The notes under the pieces are model-generated. The model had not been told where the DNA came from and did not search any database. It saw only the letters and a program-made list of their open reading frames with translations. From Leptasterias polaris (taxonomy: Eukaryota; Echinodermata; Asteroidea; Forcipulatida; Asteriidae), in NCBI GenBank assembly GCA_037783415.1, contig JAZGTN010000170.1, positions 3,701,501-3,765,500 of the forward strand: a DNA stretch of 64,000 nt. Direction: 5' to 3'. Of this stretch, positions 29,999 through 43,000 are shown in pieces. A program made the position numbers and the translations under genes. Positions within the stretch are counted from its first letter, which is position 1. Every line of letters starts with the position of its first letter.

Positions 29999-31852
29999 AT
30001 TTCAAAAAGAGGAGTGCAGCGCACCAGTTACTGTCTACTGATATCACTGATTGGGTCTACTCTAGTCTAAGGTCTACAGGTGGTAGTGGTAGCCGGTTCA
30101 ATCAAATATTATAACTAGTGTCAATCAATACCGAGTGAGGGCGCTGTTCACCGCGCAGCCACTTTTTGTTAATGGGAAACTGTGACCACCTCAACGTGTA
30201 CAACGCTATAGAGAGATCGGTGGTGCGGATTTAACCCATGTTAATCGTTTCATCCATAAAAATAAACGGAACTACTTTCAAGATGGAGTTTTTCTCTCGC
30301 GATTGTTATGCAATTTGACGTCCGTTTTGTTGGAGTATTTGTGAAAAACTTTCTGTAAAATCACAAGAAATCTTGTTTTCTGCGCTCAAATTCATTGTGA
30401 ACTGTAAGTAGTTTTAACCTCTTAGGGCCCCATAATGAACCAAAAATGACAGTTAGTTGGGTATGTAATTACTTTTTGAATTAAAACTATTAGTTGTCAC
30501 GCTTTTTCGCGCTTGATTGTCAAACACGTTGATACAGCCCTTGGGAAATGTTCAATTACGCAAGGGGATTGGCTGTTGTGCGCAACCGCGAAAACGTTGC
30601 ACTGGTACAAGGTCACAAAAAATTGTAATGTATAAACAAGGTCAAATATTTTTAACTTTGACCTTTCATAAGTCCGGTTTTCATGAACCGATCCCCACAA
30701 GTAAAGTATCAAAATGAATGTCTCAAAGAGCTCTATCCAACTAGACAACTTACAACTCAATCAGATCAAATCTCAAATTTTGTGATTTCCACTATTATAA
30801 CCATTCATCATGTATCGTAGGACGCCCTGTATTCAGGGCGTCCCTGAAATCGAGGCAAATCTTTTACCTCTCTGCACACGATGTAAACAGTCCCTAGATA
30901 CAATTTTTGTGGTTTGACTTGCTAAGCAAAGAGTCTCCTCTCATTTGACCAAAACTTAGAAACATGTAAGGCTCCACTGGTTAGTTGCACGTGTAAATGC
31001 AAAAAGTTGTGGTATTTTAGGCATTTCTGCAAGGTACAAAAATATGTCATACTGTCGGGGCCATAAAAAAAAAAATTCCCACCGAAAAAGTTTCATCAAA
31101 CACTTTTTCAATTCACAATTCACGATGATCAAATCATGTGACTGAACATTCTGCTGAGCATTCTGGGAAAAAAAATACAGAGGCTTAAAGAAGCCACGTG
31201 CCTTATATCATTTTCTAATAGTCTGGATAATTTTTTTTTGTAACACTCTATCATTTTTGTTATTAATATTAAAATTTAAACATCAGCTTTGTGATTCGAT
31301 TATCACTGTTTATTTATATGCTTTATTATAAATGTTAAAAAACATAAAAAGACACAAAACTAAATAAAAATAAGATTTGAAAGCCAAGAATTATTTACAT
31401 TTTTTTTAAAAAGTTTTTGAAAAATACCATGGTTATTTTAAAAACTAAATACAAAATATGTTGAATAAAATGAAGAAAACTGTTGGCTATAGAGTCATAC
31501 ACCAAGTCTCACAGAACACTTGTAGTCACTGCAGATTTTTCTTCTACGTATGGCTTCACCCGGACACCATACTTTCTTGTTTGCATCGAAAACAGGTCAA
31601 ACTCAAAACAAATGGGACGCTATTGAAGTCATCGAAGATCGGTGCGTGGTGTGAAAGTTTCAATGTCCATCACGTTTTAATATATGTTTGCATATTTCTT
31701 ATAAACAAAGGAAGGTAATTAGGGCATCAGTTGATTATGGAATATTTTTATTTTTTTTCAATTCAAAGAAAAAGGCATACTACATCGAAAACCGGACAGG
31801 GGAGGATACTAACTATGTAGACCAATGGTGGGCGCTGCGCTCAAATTTTTTC

Positions 31853-31926
31853 AGAAATTGTGACTTTGACAGTCATACTACATAGTGGTAGTATAACTGA
31901 CTCAACTGTGGAAGTCACAATTTCAT
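31853..31926. repeat. Second foldback of the same family
   Basis: GAAATTGTGACTTTGACAGT faces GTGGAAGTCACAATTTCAT, with a short TACTACATAGTGGTAGTA centre. The outer arms match those of the copy at 29921. Confidence 0.7.
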
Positions 31927-34017
31927 AAAGATGTGTGCAGTGCCCTTACTGGATCTATTCATCATGATCATGCATGCATCGCATGGTCATTCGATTCAGA
32001 CTTCAGTCCTCGACCCTGCTTATTTTGGGGCATCCCCATATAAATTTACTATTTACAAAACATGCTCTCTTCTGACAGTTCGGGTTTCCCATTGTCACCA
32101 TGGAGACGATAGTATCTGAATCATTAATGGGAGATCCCTCAACAATAACAATAACATTATCATCAATCATTCACGCATGCTAACCGTACCACCTAACGGA
32201 ACGGAATTGCCGAACGTTACGACTGACTAGACTAGACAGAGTCTCAACCAATGGCAATGCTCACACCACGGGTCACCACGGACTGCCAATTTGGTATGTT
32301 GCAATTTAGGCAGTATTTTAACCAAAAATTTACACGGATTTCCGAACCACATACTTAAGCCTACTTACCTTTCAAGTAGGTCTTTTTTTTAGCCCCTGTG
32401 CTGTAGCTAGCTACATTAAAGCGAGTAAACTACCACCAGCTTCGGTAGCTTCGTTACAACCTGTGTTGTGGAGGAGAAGACCAATCAACCGCACACACAC
32501 AATTACAAAAACTCAGCGATACCCCCTCTAACGGATGTGTTTTGTGTGCATCAACCACAAACGCTTCCCAGAGCTAGCTAGCTACGTATCTGGCACAATC
32601 TATGCAGCACGAGGAGGTTCAACAGGGAGATCCAAAAGTGGAGGATTCCTTTTTACAATAAAAGGGTTTGTCACCATGGAGGTATAATTAGATGTTTGTG
32701 ACCTCTGAAGGGATCAGGGATGGGATGGGGATTTCAAAAATGGCAAAAATGATTTCCTGATATAACAAGACTACATGTAGCATCGGTGATTATCGAATTT
32801 CATAATTGTTAATATTACAGTCAGATGATCGCGCTGTTCTTATTATGAAGTTCATCCAGCTAGCAGCAGCCTAGCAATAGAAACATTGTCACCTGAAATT
32901 TTGTTAAAAGTTAAAAAATCAACTTTTAAAGACCTTTCAGCCTTTTTCTTAGGGTAGGGGTAGGCCCATGGAGGATTTCTCCATGGTAGGCCTTTGTGTC
33001 AAATAAAGAAATATATCCAATAATAGCCACCGGAAAGTGAAAAGTGTTATCCAACTGAAATAATGTGGGGCACCCCAAAACCTGCTGCTTTTAAATTCCA
33101 TTTTAGCCCCACCATCGCTGCCCCCCCACAACACAGTAGCAGGGAGCAACCACAGTTTCATTTTTCATCACCCCACCCCACCCCAATTTGAAAGGGGACA
33201 AATCACAAAATGCGACCTGTGTACACGCGCACGGTAAAAAAGTAAAATACCGCCCTCACTATAATTAAAGACACACAGCCGAGTGGGGGCGCTGGGCTAG
33301 TCAGGCTGTGAAGTATGAAGAGGCTTGTTAATTAACTGACTAGCCACTGATTTTTTTTTTTAAATCTACTGCAGCTAGCTTTTTATAACACTTTAGTATC
33401 TAATATGGTTCTAAAGCTCATAAAAGGTTGTTCACCAGCGAAGCTTATTAGTTTCCAATTGATAGGGCCTAAGAATAGATTTATAATAAATACAAACTGG
33501 TCAAAAACTTTTGAAAACTGAGCGCAAACTGATCAAAGCTGGAACATAGAGTGGTCGAAAAGTGTGACAGGAAAACAAATTGTCGACGATTTGCGGAAAA
33601 CTCTTCAGAAATCTCTTCGAAAAGCTGTTGTTGGATTGTGGTCCACAAGCTTTTGAAAACCGGCCGAAAACTTCTAGAACAGAACTAGCCAAAACATTAA
33701 TAATGGTATTTAATAGCCTTATTTGCTAAAAAGAAGGGGAAACAAGATTCAATGGCTCCCTTCGGTATGAAATACGAATAGTTTTTTTAAAAAATAAGAC
33801 AACAAAATGTCTTTCGGGCATAGAGAGTGAACACTACTACAGCGACGAAACTAGGGTAGCATTTTAGAGAGAGGCGCACCCATTATTTTTTCCAAAGGGG
33901 ACAATTAAAATTGTAGTTTCCGCTTGCATTTTTCTTAAACAAGCCCCCATTCATTTTTCAGCGCTTTTGTTATGCCATTTCATAATCTGACATTAATGTA
34001 AAAAGAGTTGTCTGCGT

Positions 34018-34314
34018 TTAAAGGGTGTGTACAACATTGGTAATTGCCATAGGACCTGTATCCATACTTGATGTGACCTAACATATACATGAAATAACAA
34101 ACATGTGAAAGTTTAAGCTAAATCGGTCTTCGGAGTCATGAGAAAACAGTGACAAACCCCGTTTATGTTTTAACCTTTTTTTTTCAAATATCGAATTTTA
34201 TCCTGCAGGAAGTTTTCCACCATGACCATCTTTATACCATGTAGGCCTATAAGTTATGTGCAAATCTGTGAACATTTATATTTTCAATCTACCAATGTTG
34301 TACACACCCTTTAA
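34018..34314. mobile_element. TTTAAAGGGTGTGTACAACA-end MITE (about 297 bp)
   Basis: The ends TTTAAAGGGTGTGTACAACA and TGTTGTACACACCCTTTAA are inverted. The interior ACATGAAATAACAAACATGT and GAGAAAACAGTGACAAA recurs in the related elements at 48464-48830 and 50954-51269. Confidence 0.87.
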
Positions 34315-34401
34315 CAAAGCTTCAACAACATTGAAATTATCACATAAAAGCTGATAAAATGTTCACTGTGGTAAATATTAATCTGAAAAGTCCAGGTTTC
34401 A

Positions 34402-34583
34402 AATGAGGGAAGGGGCACGAACATCAACTGGTGACACGTACCCCCGTGACACCCCAGTTACACCATTGCGTTATTACTGCCACCCCTTTGCTAATGAGGG
34501 AAGGGGCACGAACATCAACTGGTGACACGTACCCCCGTGACACCCCAGTTACACCATTGCGTTATTACTGCCACCCCTTTGCT
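34402..34583. repeat. 91-bp perfect tandem duplication
   Basis: AATGAGGGAAGGGGCACGAA starts at 34402 and again at 34493, and both units read the same to GCCACCCCTTTGCT. No mismatch was seen between the two units. Identity implies a very recent event, or an assembly artefact. Confidence 0.9.
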
Positions 34584-34589
34584 AATGTT

Positions 34590-35390
34590 GTACTTATTTT
34601 TAATTATGAGACGAAGATCTTAGCCTACATTTATTTTTGTGTGAAGCTAAAGGATACATCTTAGCTCAGGAAGGTTGGGCTTGAAATACAATCATATCTC
34701 CGTCTTTGTCTGGTTGGTTTTACCAGATATCAAAATACATAATTATACGGAAAAGTTGAAGGAAAGAATTAAGATGGCCACTCTTATCTGAAGTGTATTG
34801 ACTGATAGGCTCTTCCTGTTGGAAACACAAGTAGGCCTACATCTTGCTTTAAAACTAGCTTGTAAACAAAACGCAGGAAATTCGTTAAAAAGTTGCCGTC
34901 TGGTGGCGTCCCTGTGCCTCCCAAGTATTATTTGTGTATGCACTTTTTCGGTTATGTCAATGGCTATTTCCTGTGTTATTATTATTTTTTCATTTGCATT
35001 ATTGTTTCCTACAGGCCTATACAGTGGAAATTACATGATTTACGTTGAAGGCCATTGTCTGATGTGGAATCGAATAGGCAAATCCCAAGGTAATACAAAC
35101 AGTCACAAACATCAGTGTCAATTACTAAATAAATGCAGGCGTTACAACAACCTGAACGTGTTTCTTGATTCGATCATGATAATAATTATTTTGTAATGCG
35201 CCAAATCAACATTTAGATCGTCTAAGCGGAAGAAAAGTCTCCTTTATGTTCTCCTTGCATTTAATAATGGAAGTTTCCCGCCACAACCAACTTTATACCA
35301 TGTACACGTACGTTGTGTGCAAGTCTGTGAACATTTATATCTTTACTCTTACCAGAGTCAAATATGGAATACGGTAAGTGACAGCCGGAC
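34590..35390. other. Noncoding DNA, nothing recognised
   Basis: I see no exon with matched borders. TAGGCCTA words recur here (34244, 34830, 35012). Confidence 0.3.
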
Positions 35391-35394
35391 TATA

Positions 35395-35769
35395 CACTCT
35401 TAGAACTTCCGGGTCAGAATTGACCCAGATCCGTGGCAGAATTGACCCGGATCCGTGTCAGAATTGACCCAGATCCGTGTCAGAAGTGACCCGGATCCGT
35501 GTCAGAATTGACCCAGATCCGGGTCAGAATTGACCCAGATCCGGGTCCCATGGGGCCTGGCCCATTTCTGGGTCAGTAGGACCCGGAATCTGTTTCAAAG
35601 AAAATGATCAACATTAGGCAGAATCCGCGTTAAATAAAAGTCGATTTTTAATCACTTTCTGGGTTGCAGCTTCTGGGTCGCAGCTTCTGGGTCACTCTGA
35701 CCTGGAAATGGGTCACTTCTGGGACCCGGAATCCCGGTCAATTCTGACCTGGGAGTTTTTAAGAGTGCA
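35395..35769. mobile_element. Foldback element with GGGTCA subrepeats
   Basis: The ends ACACTCTTAGAACTTCCGGG and TGGGAGTTTTTAAGAGTGCA are inverted. The left half has six tandem AATTGACCCAGATCCG-type words of about 21-23 bases; the right half has inverted counterparts such as TTCTGGGTCACTCTGACC. A smaller relative lies at 50550-50797. Confidence 0.85.
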
Positions 35770-36226
35770 GGGTATCCACGTTTGCGTATGATATCAAAAC
35801 CCCAAATGGACTCTGTGAATAATGTTCTTCCCCATCAGGATGTCGATAAAGACATTGATAGCATTCATTTATAACTTTAACTTGACAAAGTCGTAATCGA
35901 ATGATATTAATTGACTCTATAATGGATTATCGTCCCCCTTTCTGTGGGACCGTTTGTTTTTTTTGCGCCGGGGTTAGTCTGTAGCGGAGCTTGCGTGAGG
36001 GTTTGTGGGTGTTGATTTTTGGAAAAATTTGGCATATTCAAAACATAAATTGGGGGGTTTTGCCAGTCTTAAAATTTGCGTTCGCTATGCGACGCTATTG
36101 CATTTGTGCATTCTGGGAAGTTTCGCTTGCCGGACACCGCTTACTGGGTTGGCACTGGTGTTCCAATGTCTCCCCGCGCCTATTATACTAATATAGCGAG
36201 ATGACTGATTTAAAATGCAGCTCAAA

Positions 36227-36276
36227 GGGGGGGGGGGGGGGGGGGTGGGTGGGGGGGGGGGGGGGGGGGGAGGGGG
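36227..36276. repeat. Poly-G tract
   Basis: About 50 bases, nearly all G on this strand, with two T and one A interruptions. The tract is able to form G-quadruplexes and is prone to sequencing error in length. Confidence 0.9.
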
Positions 36277-36479
36277 TAATCCTAATTTCTACAGATACTG
36301 CATATTTTCTGTTAATGATGCTTTGTCTTCTTCCAGCTCATTTCATTTTATTGGGCAGATGTGACCTCCTATGTCCCCTTTATAAATTGTCCTTATAGGC
36401 CCTATTATTTCTTTCATATATTGATTGCTTACGTTAGGCCTACTCATTGACTGAATAACAACATAATATTCACAAAGAC

Positions 36480-37320
36480 AAGCATTGTCGAATATTAGTC
36501 GTTACCTGCATTTAGTGGTATGTAGGCCTAAATACAACCAATCATTTCCGAGCAATAAAGAAATAAAGAAACAAGGCAAAAAGAAAGCAAGAAATAACGA
36601 CACAATGAAAGGGAAAATGGACAAAAATAAAGCCTCCTCCAAACAAGCATATAAATCAAGAAATCAAAGAGAGACAGAAAGGAACAAATAAAGGAAAACG
36701 AAAACACACAAATCATTTTCATTTTATTTTCGTTTCCTATTTAAATCTTTAGACGTACGATGAATAAAATTTGAACAACAGTTACAAAACTGTCATCAAC
36801 AAAATGTGCAAAATCACACCCCTGTAATACTTAACATTAGGCTATTATTGTATTATCAACCATTTACAAAATCTAGAAGAACGAAATACGGAAACAAACG
36901 CATGCCGAAATAATTAAAAAAACACAGAAATAGTGACATAGAAACATCGAAATCAACTCATTTTGTAACATAGTGACATAAAAACATTACAAAATAAACC
37001 TCAATAGATATCAAGAAACATATCAGAGATAAATAATAGGCCCCCTGCAACTAAGGAAATAACGAAACATAAACAAAATAAACAAATAAAAAGACAAACA
37101 GACCACTGAGTCAGAAAAACACATAATAGGCCTAATTACAGAAACAATGAAATAGAATACTGGGAAAATACAAAGTTCACCACGGGCAAACACGGATATT
37201 CAGAAAGAGAAAATATAGAAACAAAGACACATTTAAGAAATAAAGAGATAGAGACACAAAGAAATCCAGAAATAAAGAAAAAAGGAAATCAAGTATTATA
37301 GGCCTACATGAATTCAAACA
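36480..37320. repeat. A-rich strand-asymmetric low-complexity stretch
   Basis: Degenerate words such as GAAATAACGAAACATAAAC and AAGAAATAAAGAGA fill about 800 bases, with little T or G on this strand. No exon was recognised; an open frame at 36485 reflects composition only. Confidence 0.7.
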
Positions 37321-37667
37321 TTTGACAAATATTAGGAGCACAGAAGCATATATTTCATGGATTACTCAGGCCTTTGTTGGATATTCAAAAAGTCTTGATA
37401 TATCCAAAAACCTACATATCATGCCAAGCATGCATCATTGCATTTTTATATCCTTCCCAAATATTAAAACACACCCCAACTTATGCTTCGTAGTCGAGAA
37501 AAGGGCGAAAAGGGTGAGGGATGGCGACGCTTCGCCTTCGACCGCACTCAACACCTTTTGCATGCTCAACATTTTATCATTAGGACATAACTACATTGCG
37601 TACAGATTTTAAATATCTTTACCAAACCAATTCTGAAAGTTATAAACTCTGATATCCTCTCCAATAG

Positions 37668-37884
37668 ACCCTTCCCATGAAATATGCTAATTACATTCAC
37701 GCATGCGTACAGACCCTGCTGGTTGGCAAACGCCATAGAGTTGTGCACTAAGTAGACGCACAAGCGCGTCTGCGTCACGCCACCATCAGCCCCACACAAA
37801 AAGGGGCAATGTTCCATCATTCTTGCCAACCAGCAGTGTAAGTGCGCACGCGTGAAGTGCAATTTAAATATTTCATGGGAAGGG
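37668..37884. mobile_element. Palindromic MITE with CCCTTCCCATGAAATAT ends (about 217 bp)
   Basis: CCCTTCCCATGAAATATG faces ATATTTCATGGGAAGGG. Inside, CTGCTGGTTGGCAA faces TTGCCAACCAGCAG, so the symmetry is nested and extends inward. A poly-C run (37892-37912) follows directly. Confidence 0.9.
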
Positions 37885-37944
37885 TATATTACCCCCCCCC
37901 CCCCCCCCCCCCGGCCCCACTACCCCATGCACCGTGGTCGCATT

Positions 37945-38002
37945 TTATGTGCAAGAATCGCGCCCACCTAGCGGGTGCCGCGCGAAGCGCGGCATCCCGC
38001 TA
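37945..38002. repeat. GC-rich hairpin
   Basis: CTAGCGGGTGCCGCGC faces GCGCGGCATCCCGCTAG around an AA centre (GCGCGAAGCGC). A near-perfect short stem of 17 or so base pairs, with no clear function. Confidence 0.75.
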
Positions 38003-38989
38003 GTTAGTAATAACCATAGAGAAATCTGTGGTCCTTTCTCTATGGTATAACCGTCCTCTCGTTATAATTGACACTCCAAAGTGGACAACACTCGCCATCC
38101 GGGCGGATGGACTGGGATCTAATAACCGATATCACTCGCCTACAAGCCGGGCTGACGTGTGCAGCTCCCCTCTATAGGTACTGACACCTCGGCAGCTCGT
38201 TTGAACAGGATGGATCCCACTGACAAACAGTATCTCGTCTCAACTCGACATTATTATCAATCCATCATATCGTGGACAATAAGGAAGAGACAAATAAATA
38301 TACATGTCAGCAAACAAGGGCAGGACAAGGCCATCACAACGGAAATGAATCCAGTTTTTGAACAATGTTATTTCATAAGCATCATTAGCTGTGTTTGAAA
38401 ACCATGATGAATGAGAGCCAAGTTGTCTCTCACGGTGTTAGTACGAATCCATACAACCATCTGCAACGAAACGAACTACTGAAAACAACTGTCTTCATTA
38501 CTTTGTTCAATGCATTTTTGAAGCCATGATGCACGAGAAACATTGCATTAACTTTTCTGTTTCAAGTTTGAGAACACAATTAGAATTAATTACCTCTTAA
38601 ATACAACTATTATACACAATCCTTGTATGCTATTTGTTTTCCTTCAAAATACAGGGTGGTTTTTTTAAAATAGAGATTATCCGTTCCGCACCTACGTGCA
38701 ATGATGAATACAGCAACAATTTGGTCGTCATGAAACATTACTGTATAACTAAGACTAGGAACGTTCACGTATACTATACCTGGTCACGGGGGCGTTAGGG
38801 AGGTACACATTCATACAAAAGGGGGTGGAGCAGTGGCAAAATGTTTTACTCGTTTCCTAAAAAATATGGCATTTCAAGCCAGTGACAAATAAAGACACTA
38901 AAAAATACATGGTCATTGAAGAAGATACCATACACGACGGTTTGCGGCAGAAAGAACTATTATGAAAGAAGATTGGGAGTGAGAATGAT

Positions 38990-39155
38990 TGAATGATGAA
39001 AGATTTTTGAAACCATTGCTCTAAAACCACAATTGTTTAAAGCGAATCACTTCTCAAATAAATGTTGTACACTATCAACAGCTGCAGTGCTTCAAACCAT
39101 GGAATTTGGTATGGTCTTTAATTTTTTGAAGGAGAATAAAATTACCAAAGGTATA
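38990..39155. mobile_element. Partial GGTATAC-family MITE
   Basis: CTATCAACAGCTGCAGTGCT and ACCAAAGGTATACCTTTA match the interior and end of the elements at 9724-10083 and 47456-47858. The left end is not clear. Confidence 0.6.
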
Positions 39156-39916
39156 CCTTTAAGTTCTCCAAGAAGCTGTAGGCCTACAGCAATATTACTA
39201 AGAATTGAAATGCCGTTTATCTGAGGGGTTTCCAAACTGACGTAAACCACCGCACTATGATTCATACTTTCAACCTTTGAGAAAATGTCCATGGAAACTG
39301 CGCGTAAAGAAGAACAGGACGTTCGTCGACTTCTTGTGACAACATGCGTATTAACCCTTCAGACACGAAACAGTCACAGTATCTATAAACAGTAGTAGAT
39401 AGTCTATCAAGTGCAAGTTAACTCTGCGCGAGGCACAAAACAAAACAGTTGAAAAAGACCCCCAAAAGAACGGCCATGGATGTGGTTTTTAAGGTGCGAC
39501 AAAATAGATTTTGTTTCCCCGTACGTTCTTAAAATGTTGTCGATGCTGATTGTAGAAGGAAATGACAAACAGCGGAAGGTAAAATGCTGGGAGGTGATGT
39601 TACAATGTCATCCGTTAGTTTGAACCGAATCGCAGTAGTTTATGGACGCGTGGAATGGGCGGTGCTCTTACGCAGCCACACTTAATGGTCTCGAGTTCAA
39701 TACGTCAGTAGTGGCGGTTTATGCCTTTTGCAAACCGGTTTTGTCAAAGTCAGAGAAAATTTTGACTATTGTTCAACTTGATAGATAAACTGAATCCTCT
39801 TTTGAGAAAACACGCCCGTAAAGACCTATTTTTCAATTTCAAGCACAATTCGCCATTGGGAGGAAATGTTCTTCTAGACTTGGATTTTTACGTACAGTTT
39901 TATGTCAGATTGCCAA

Positions 39917-40029
39917 ATGGCGGGAAGGAGCTTATTATATTTGCTGTTTTTATCGTCTGCTTGGATGTTTAACGCAGATGGGCTGATATCAACAAGCTCT
40001 TCTTCACATCGTACGTCTCAGAGATGCAG
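39917..40029 (+). CDS. EGF-receptor-like exon 1 (signal peptide)
   Basis: The ATG lies in CCAAATGGCG. It encodes MAGRSLLYLLFLSSAWMFNA, a signal peptide with a hydrophobic core of about 12 residues, then a Ser-rich stretch ending QRC. The donor AGATGCAG|GTATGT leaves phase 2, exactly the phase needed by the exon at 49005. The link is an inference from phase and logic, since 9 kb separate them and another exon could lie between. Confidence 0.68.
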
Positions 40030-43000
40030 GTATGTTTTGATGTACACATAATATTTGTCACTAGTTGGTACTAATGTTGGTTGCTAGATTGGGAAGTTTG
40101 CTCAAAGAAATGTTATCCGTCATTGTATAACACGGCATCGGCAAAAACTGCCGGTACTGCAATTTTGCATCAGTTGCAGTAATAAATACAAAATCATATT
40201 TAGCTCAAACAACTTGGCTCTAAAGGACCATTCGTAATTTTGTAGCAGGAAAAAGGGTAATTGGACGATCTTGTATAACGTCTCTCTGAAAAATCTTGAT
40301 TTTACGAACACGCTGGCATTTTTGTTTGTTTTAATTTGCTTAAATTTTTTATTTTTTATTTTTTTTGGGGGAGGGTGTCATGCACTTTACGAAAACCCGG
40401 TACTTACGTAAACTATTTTACTGGGGTATTACTATTTTCGAGGCTTTGCGATGAGGCGATTTATAAGTGTTTATTATTTATACAGGAAAACATTTTAATA
40501 CCGCATCGCAGAGATAATAACCATCCAGGTAGGTATGGCTTAAGTTTAGTTAAGGGGAGGCGGCTAAAACAATAAGCAAACCAAACGTCAAATGAATAAA
40601 GTTTATATATATTTTATGTTCTAAAAGTATCAAAGAGGATGTAGAAAAGAATAACAAAATCTCAAACAATGAAATCACATTTTTAGTCGGATACCAAGCA
40701 ACAAAGTATCACCAATAAACCGGTACTTACGTAGACAGTTCAGATAAATATAGCGTTACCGCAGACGAGCTATTGTTGCTACTGAAACACGTGTCTTAGT
40801 TTATGCTTTTGAAATTGTATGTGAACCGACAACCGTCATTTTATCGCAGCCATCTTTACTTAAACAAATATTGTGTACGTTTAATTCAGACGGGCCTCTT
40901 TCGTTGCAAAGGCACGTGTGGTACAACAAGGGCTGTCTGGATGCCACCGGTGCTGTATTTTCATTATAGAGTGAAACCACACAGCTGTAATGGACCTAGT
41001 AGACGCAAGCTGTAACATGTTCGTCACTTCCCTTGTTTTCTGTATAACAATCAAGAATACAGGCGTGCCCCATGCCCCACCTCGTGGTCCGCTGGCCAAA
41101 ATGACACTTAATTCACATGGGGACCAGTCAAAATTCCCTTAAAATAGTCCGGCTGGCTATTCAGTGTTGGAAACTTGACAAGCATCGTTCATTTGAAATA
41201 TTGACTAAGCAATAGTACACAAAAAGCCATGCTAACTGGCCCTGCTGGCCAGTCACTAAAAGGTTAAGAACAAACCCTGGCATGCGATGTTTTCCCTCTA
41301 AACCTTGGTTTAGTTTACATAGTTAACAAAATGGCTACGCCAAAACTAAGGTTTTGTATTGACAAAAGTAGGCCTACACTGTTGCCATGCATTTATCTTT
41401 AGTTTTCAAGAGATTCATAAACAAAGAATGTCAACCTATTTACTGATGCCGAACTAACATCACAGTGAGAGCTTGTGAAGTATAGAAAGCATGCAGAAGA
41501 AATCATATCGAGTGGTTTGGAAAAATAATCAAAATTCTGATAATTTCGCTGACTAGGGGTTGTAACACACAGTGGGGGTGTTACCCGTGACAGTGAACAA
41601 TGTATTTGAATACTACTAAAACTGTGATTTGGGAAGGCAGCACACACTATTGAGGTTCTCATATAAGTTTATCCCAGCATGAAGTTCTCAACAACAAGAC
41701 CCCCAAGAAGGCTCCTTGACGGATCCCCTCATTTCCGCTAAGCTCCAGACGTAGGCCCGGGTTCCTATGTCAGGCTAAAAGGTCACAAGGGAGTCCCTCT
41801 ATAAATAGCTGCTGCCCGGCCCAGGAGGGGCCTGCAAGCCCCTTGGATCCATCCAGAAAGGAGACTGCTCAAGAAGTATTAACCCAGACGATGATATCTC
41901 AGTAGGGTTTTGAGCTTCAGCTTATATCAACGCCCCTCTTTCTCTAATAATGATTAAATTAACAAGGAGATACCATAAAGGGCGTGCTCCCAAAGTAGTT
42001 GTTTTAGTCATTTGTCAGTTATTTGTGCGGCGCTGGCAATTTGCGGCGTTTAGCCCTGCAGGTGTCCCGGATGAAGATTGACTGAAGAGCCTTGGAAAAG
42101 TGATCAGTATTTATTACTCCGTAATCCATCATGGATAATTGGTAACTTTAACGGGAAAACTAAACTTTGAATTTAAGCCAAATACGTCTTAAGGACCGAA
42201 ATTGGTTTAAACAATTCTCTTGGAGTTTAGTTTGCCATGGACAACATCAACTCTCTCCCAGCTATAGAAGAAAAGCACTACTCATGTTGGAAAAAGTAAT
42301 GAAATTAATTAGTACTTTTGTTTATTTATTTGCCAAATCATTTTTTGGTACCGTTAATGTGCAAGCCGGTTAGTATTTCCTAAAAGTTCGTTGAATAAGT
42401 TCGAATGATTTCAGAAGATTAGCATTTAGCATTTGGACAGCACAAAAATACAAAAATGTCAAATAATGTGTACTTGTGTGAAAACAAATAACCATCCTCC
42501 ATCTTAGCTGGGAAATACAACTTTATAAACCCAAGCCTTCAAGACTGAAGATGGTTTTGTTGAAATACAGGATGCCCTCGTTGTGAACTCGTCACCGGTA
42601 TCTGTTGTTCTGTTGTAACAAGATCACAGCGGACTTTTAAAATTATTTTTTACAAACAAAGAGTGTTATAAGAACGCCGTTGTTATCTGCCATTGTCTGC
42701 AGCGGATGTTGCGTGTTTACCACTCAACAAACGAGGATTTCCCTTCCACGAGAGGAGGAAAGGATTACCTTACCAAGAAATAGCCGTAGGGTTGCAATAC
42801 ATATTAAAGAAAGATACTGACCGGTACAAACGAATTTTAAAGGGATAATATATACACGTCATTGTTTTCTGGAAGAGTAAACTATTCTCAAATCTTCTGG
42901 TTTTAAATAAACAGACCATTTAACCAGCTTGTGAAAACGCCATCAAGTTAGATGGTCCCGACCCGAACTAAGACAACTAAAAAGCACACTGTTCGAAACG

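Larger units (their letters stand above)
28719..33980. other. Noncoding DNA upstream of FAIM, no exon confirmed
   Basis: This holds the probable FAIM 5' side. A - strand donor-like site AAAG|GTAAGTAGG near 32370 could end a FAIM 5' UTR exon; on the + strand AACT|GTAAGTAG near 30404 could be another leader exon. Neither can be tied to a gene. Palindromic stretches lie at 29921-29998 and 31853-31926. No conserved coding motif was seen. Confidence 0.35.

Noticed and set aside
30241..30404. Possible first exon on the + strand ending AACT|GTAAGTAG
   Set aside because: Only a donor-like site supports it; no coding sequence or partner acceptor could be tied to it.
36485..36691. Lys-rich open frame in the A-rich stretch
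   Set aside because: It reflects base composition; no splice sites or homology.
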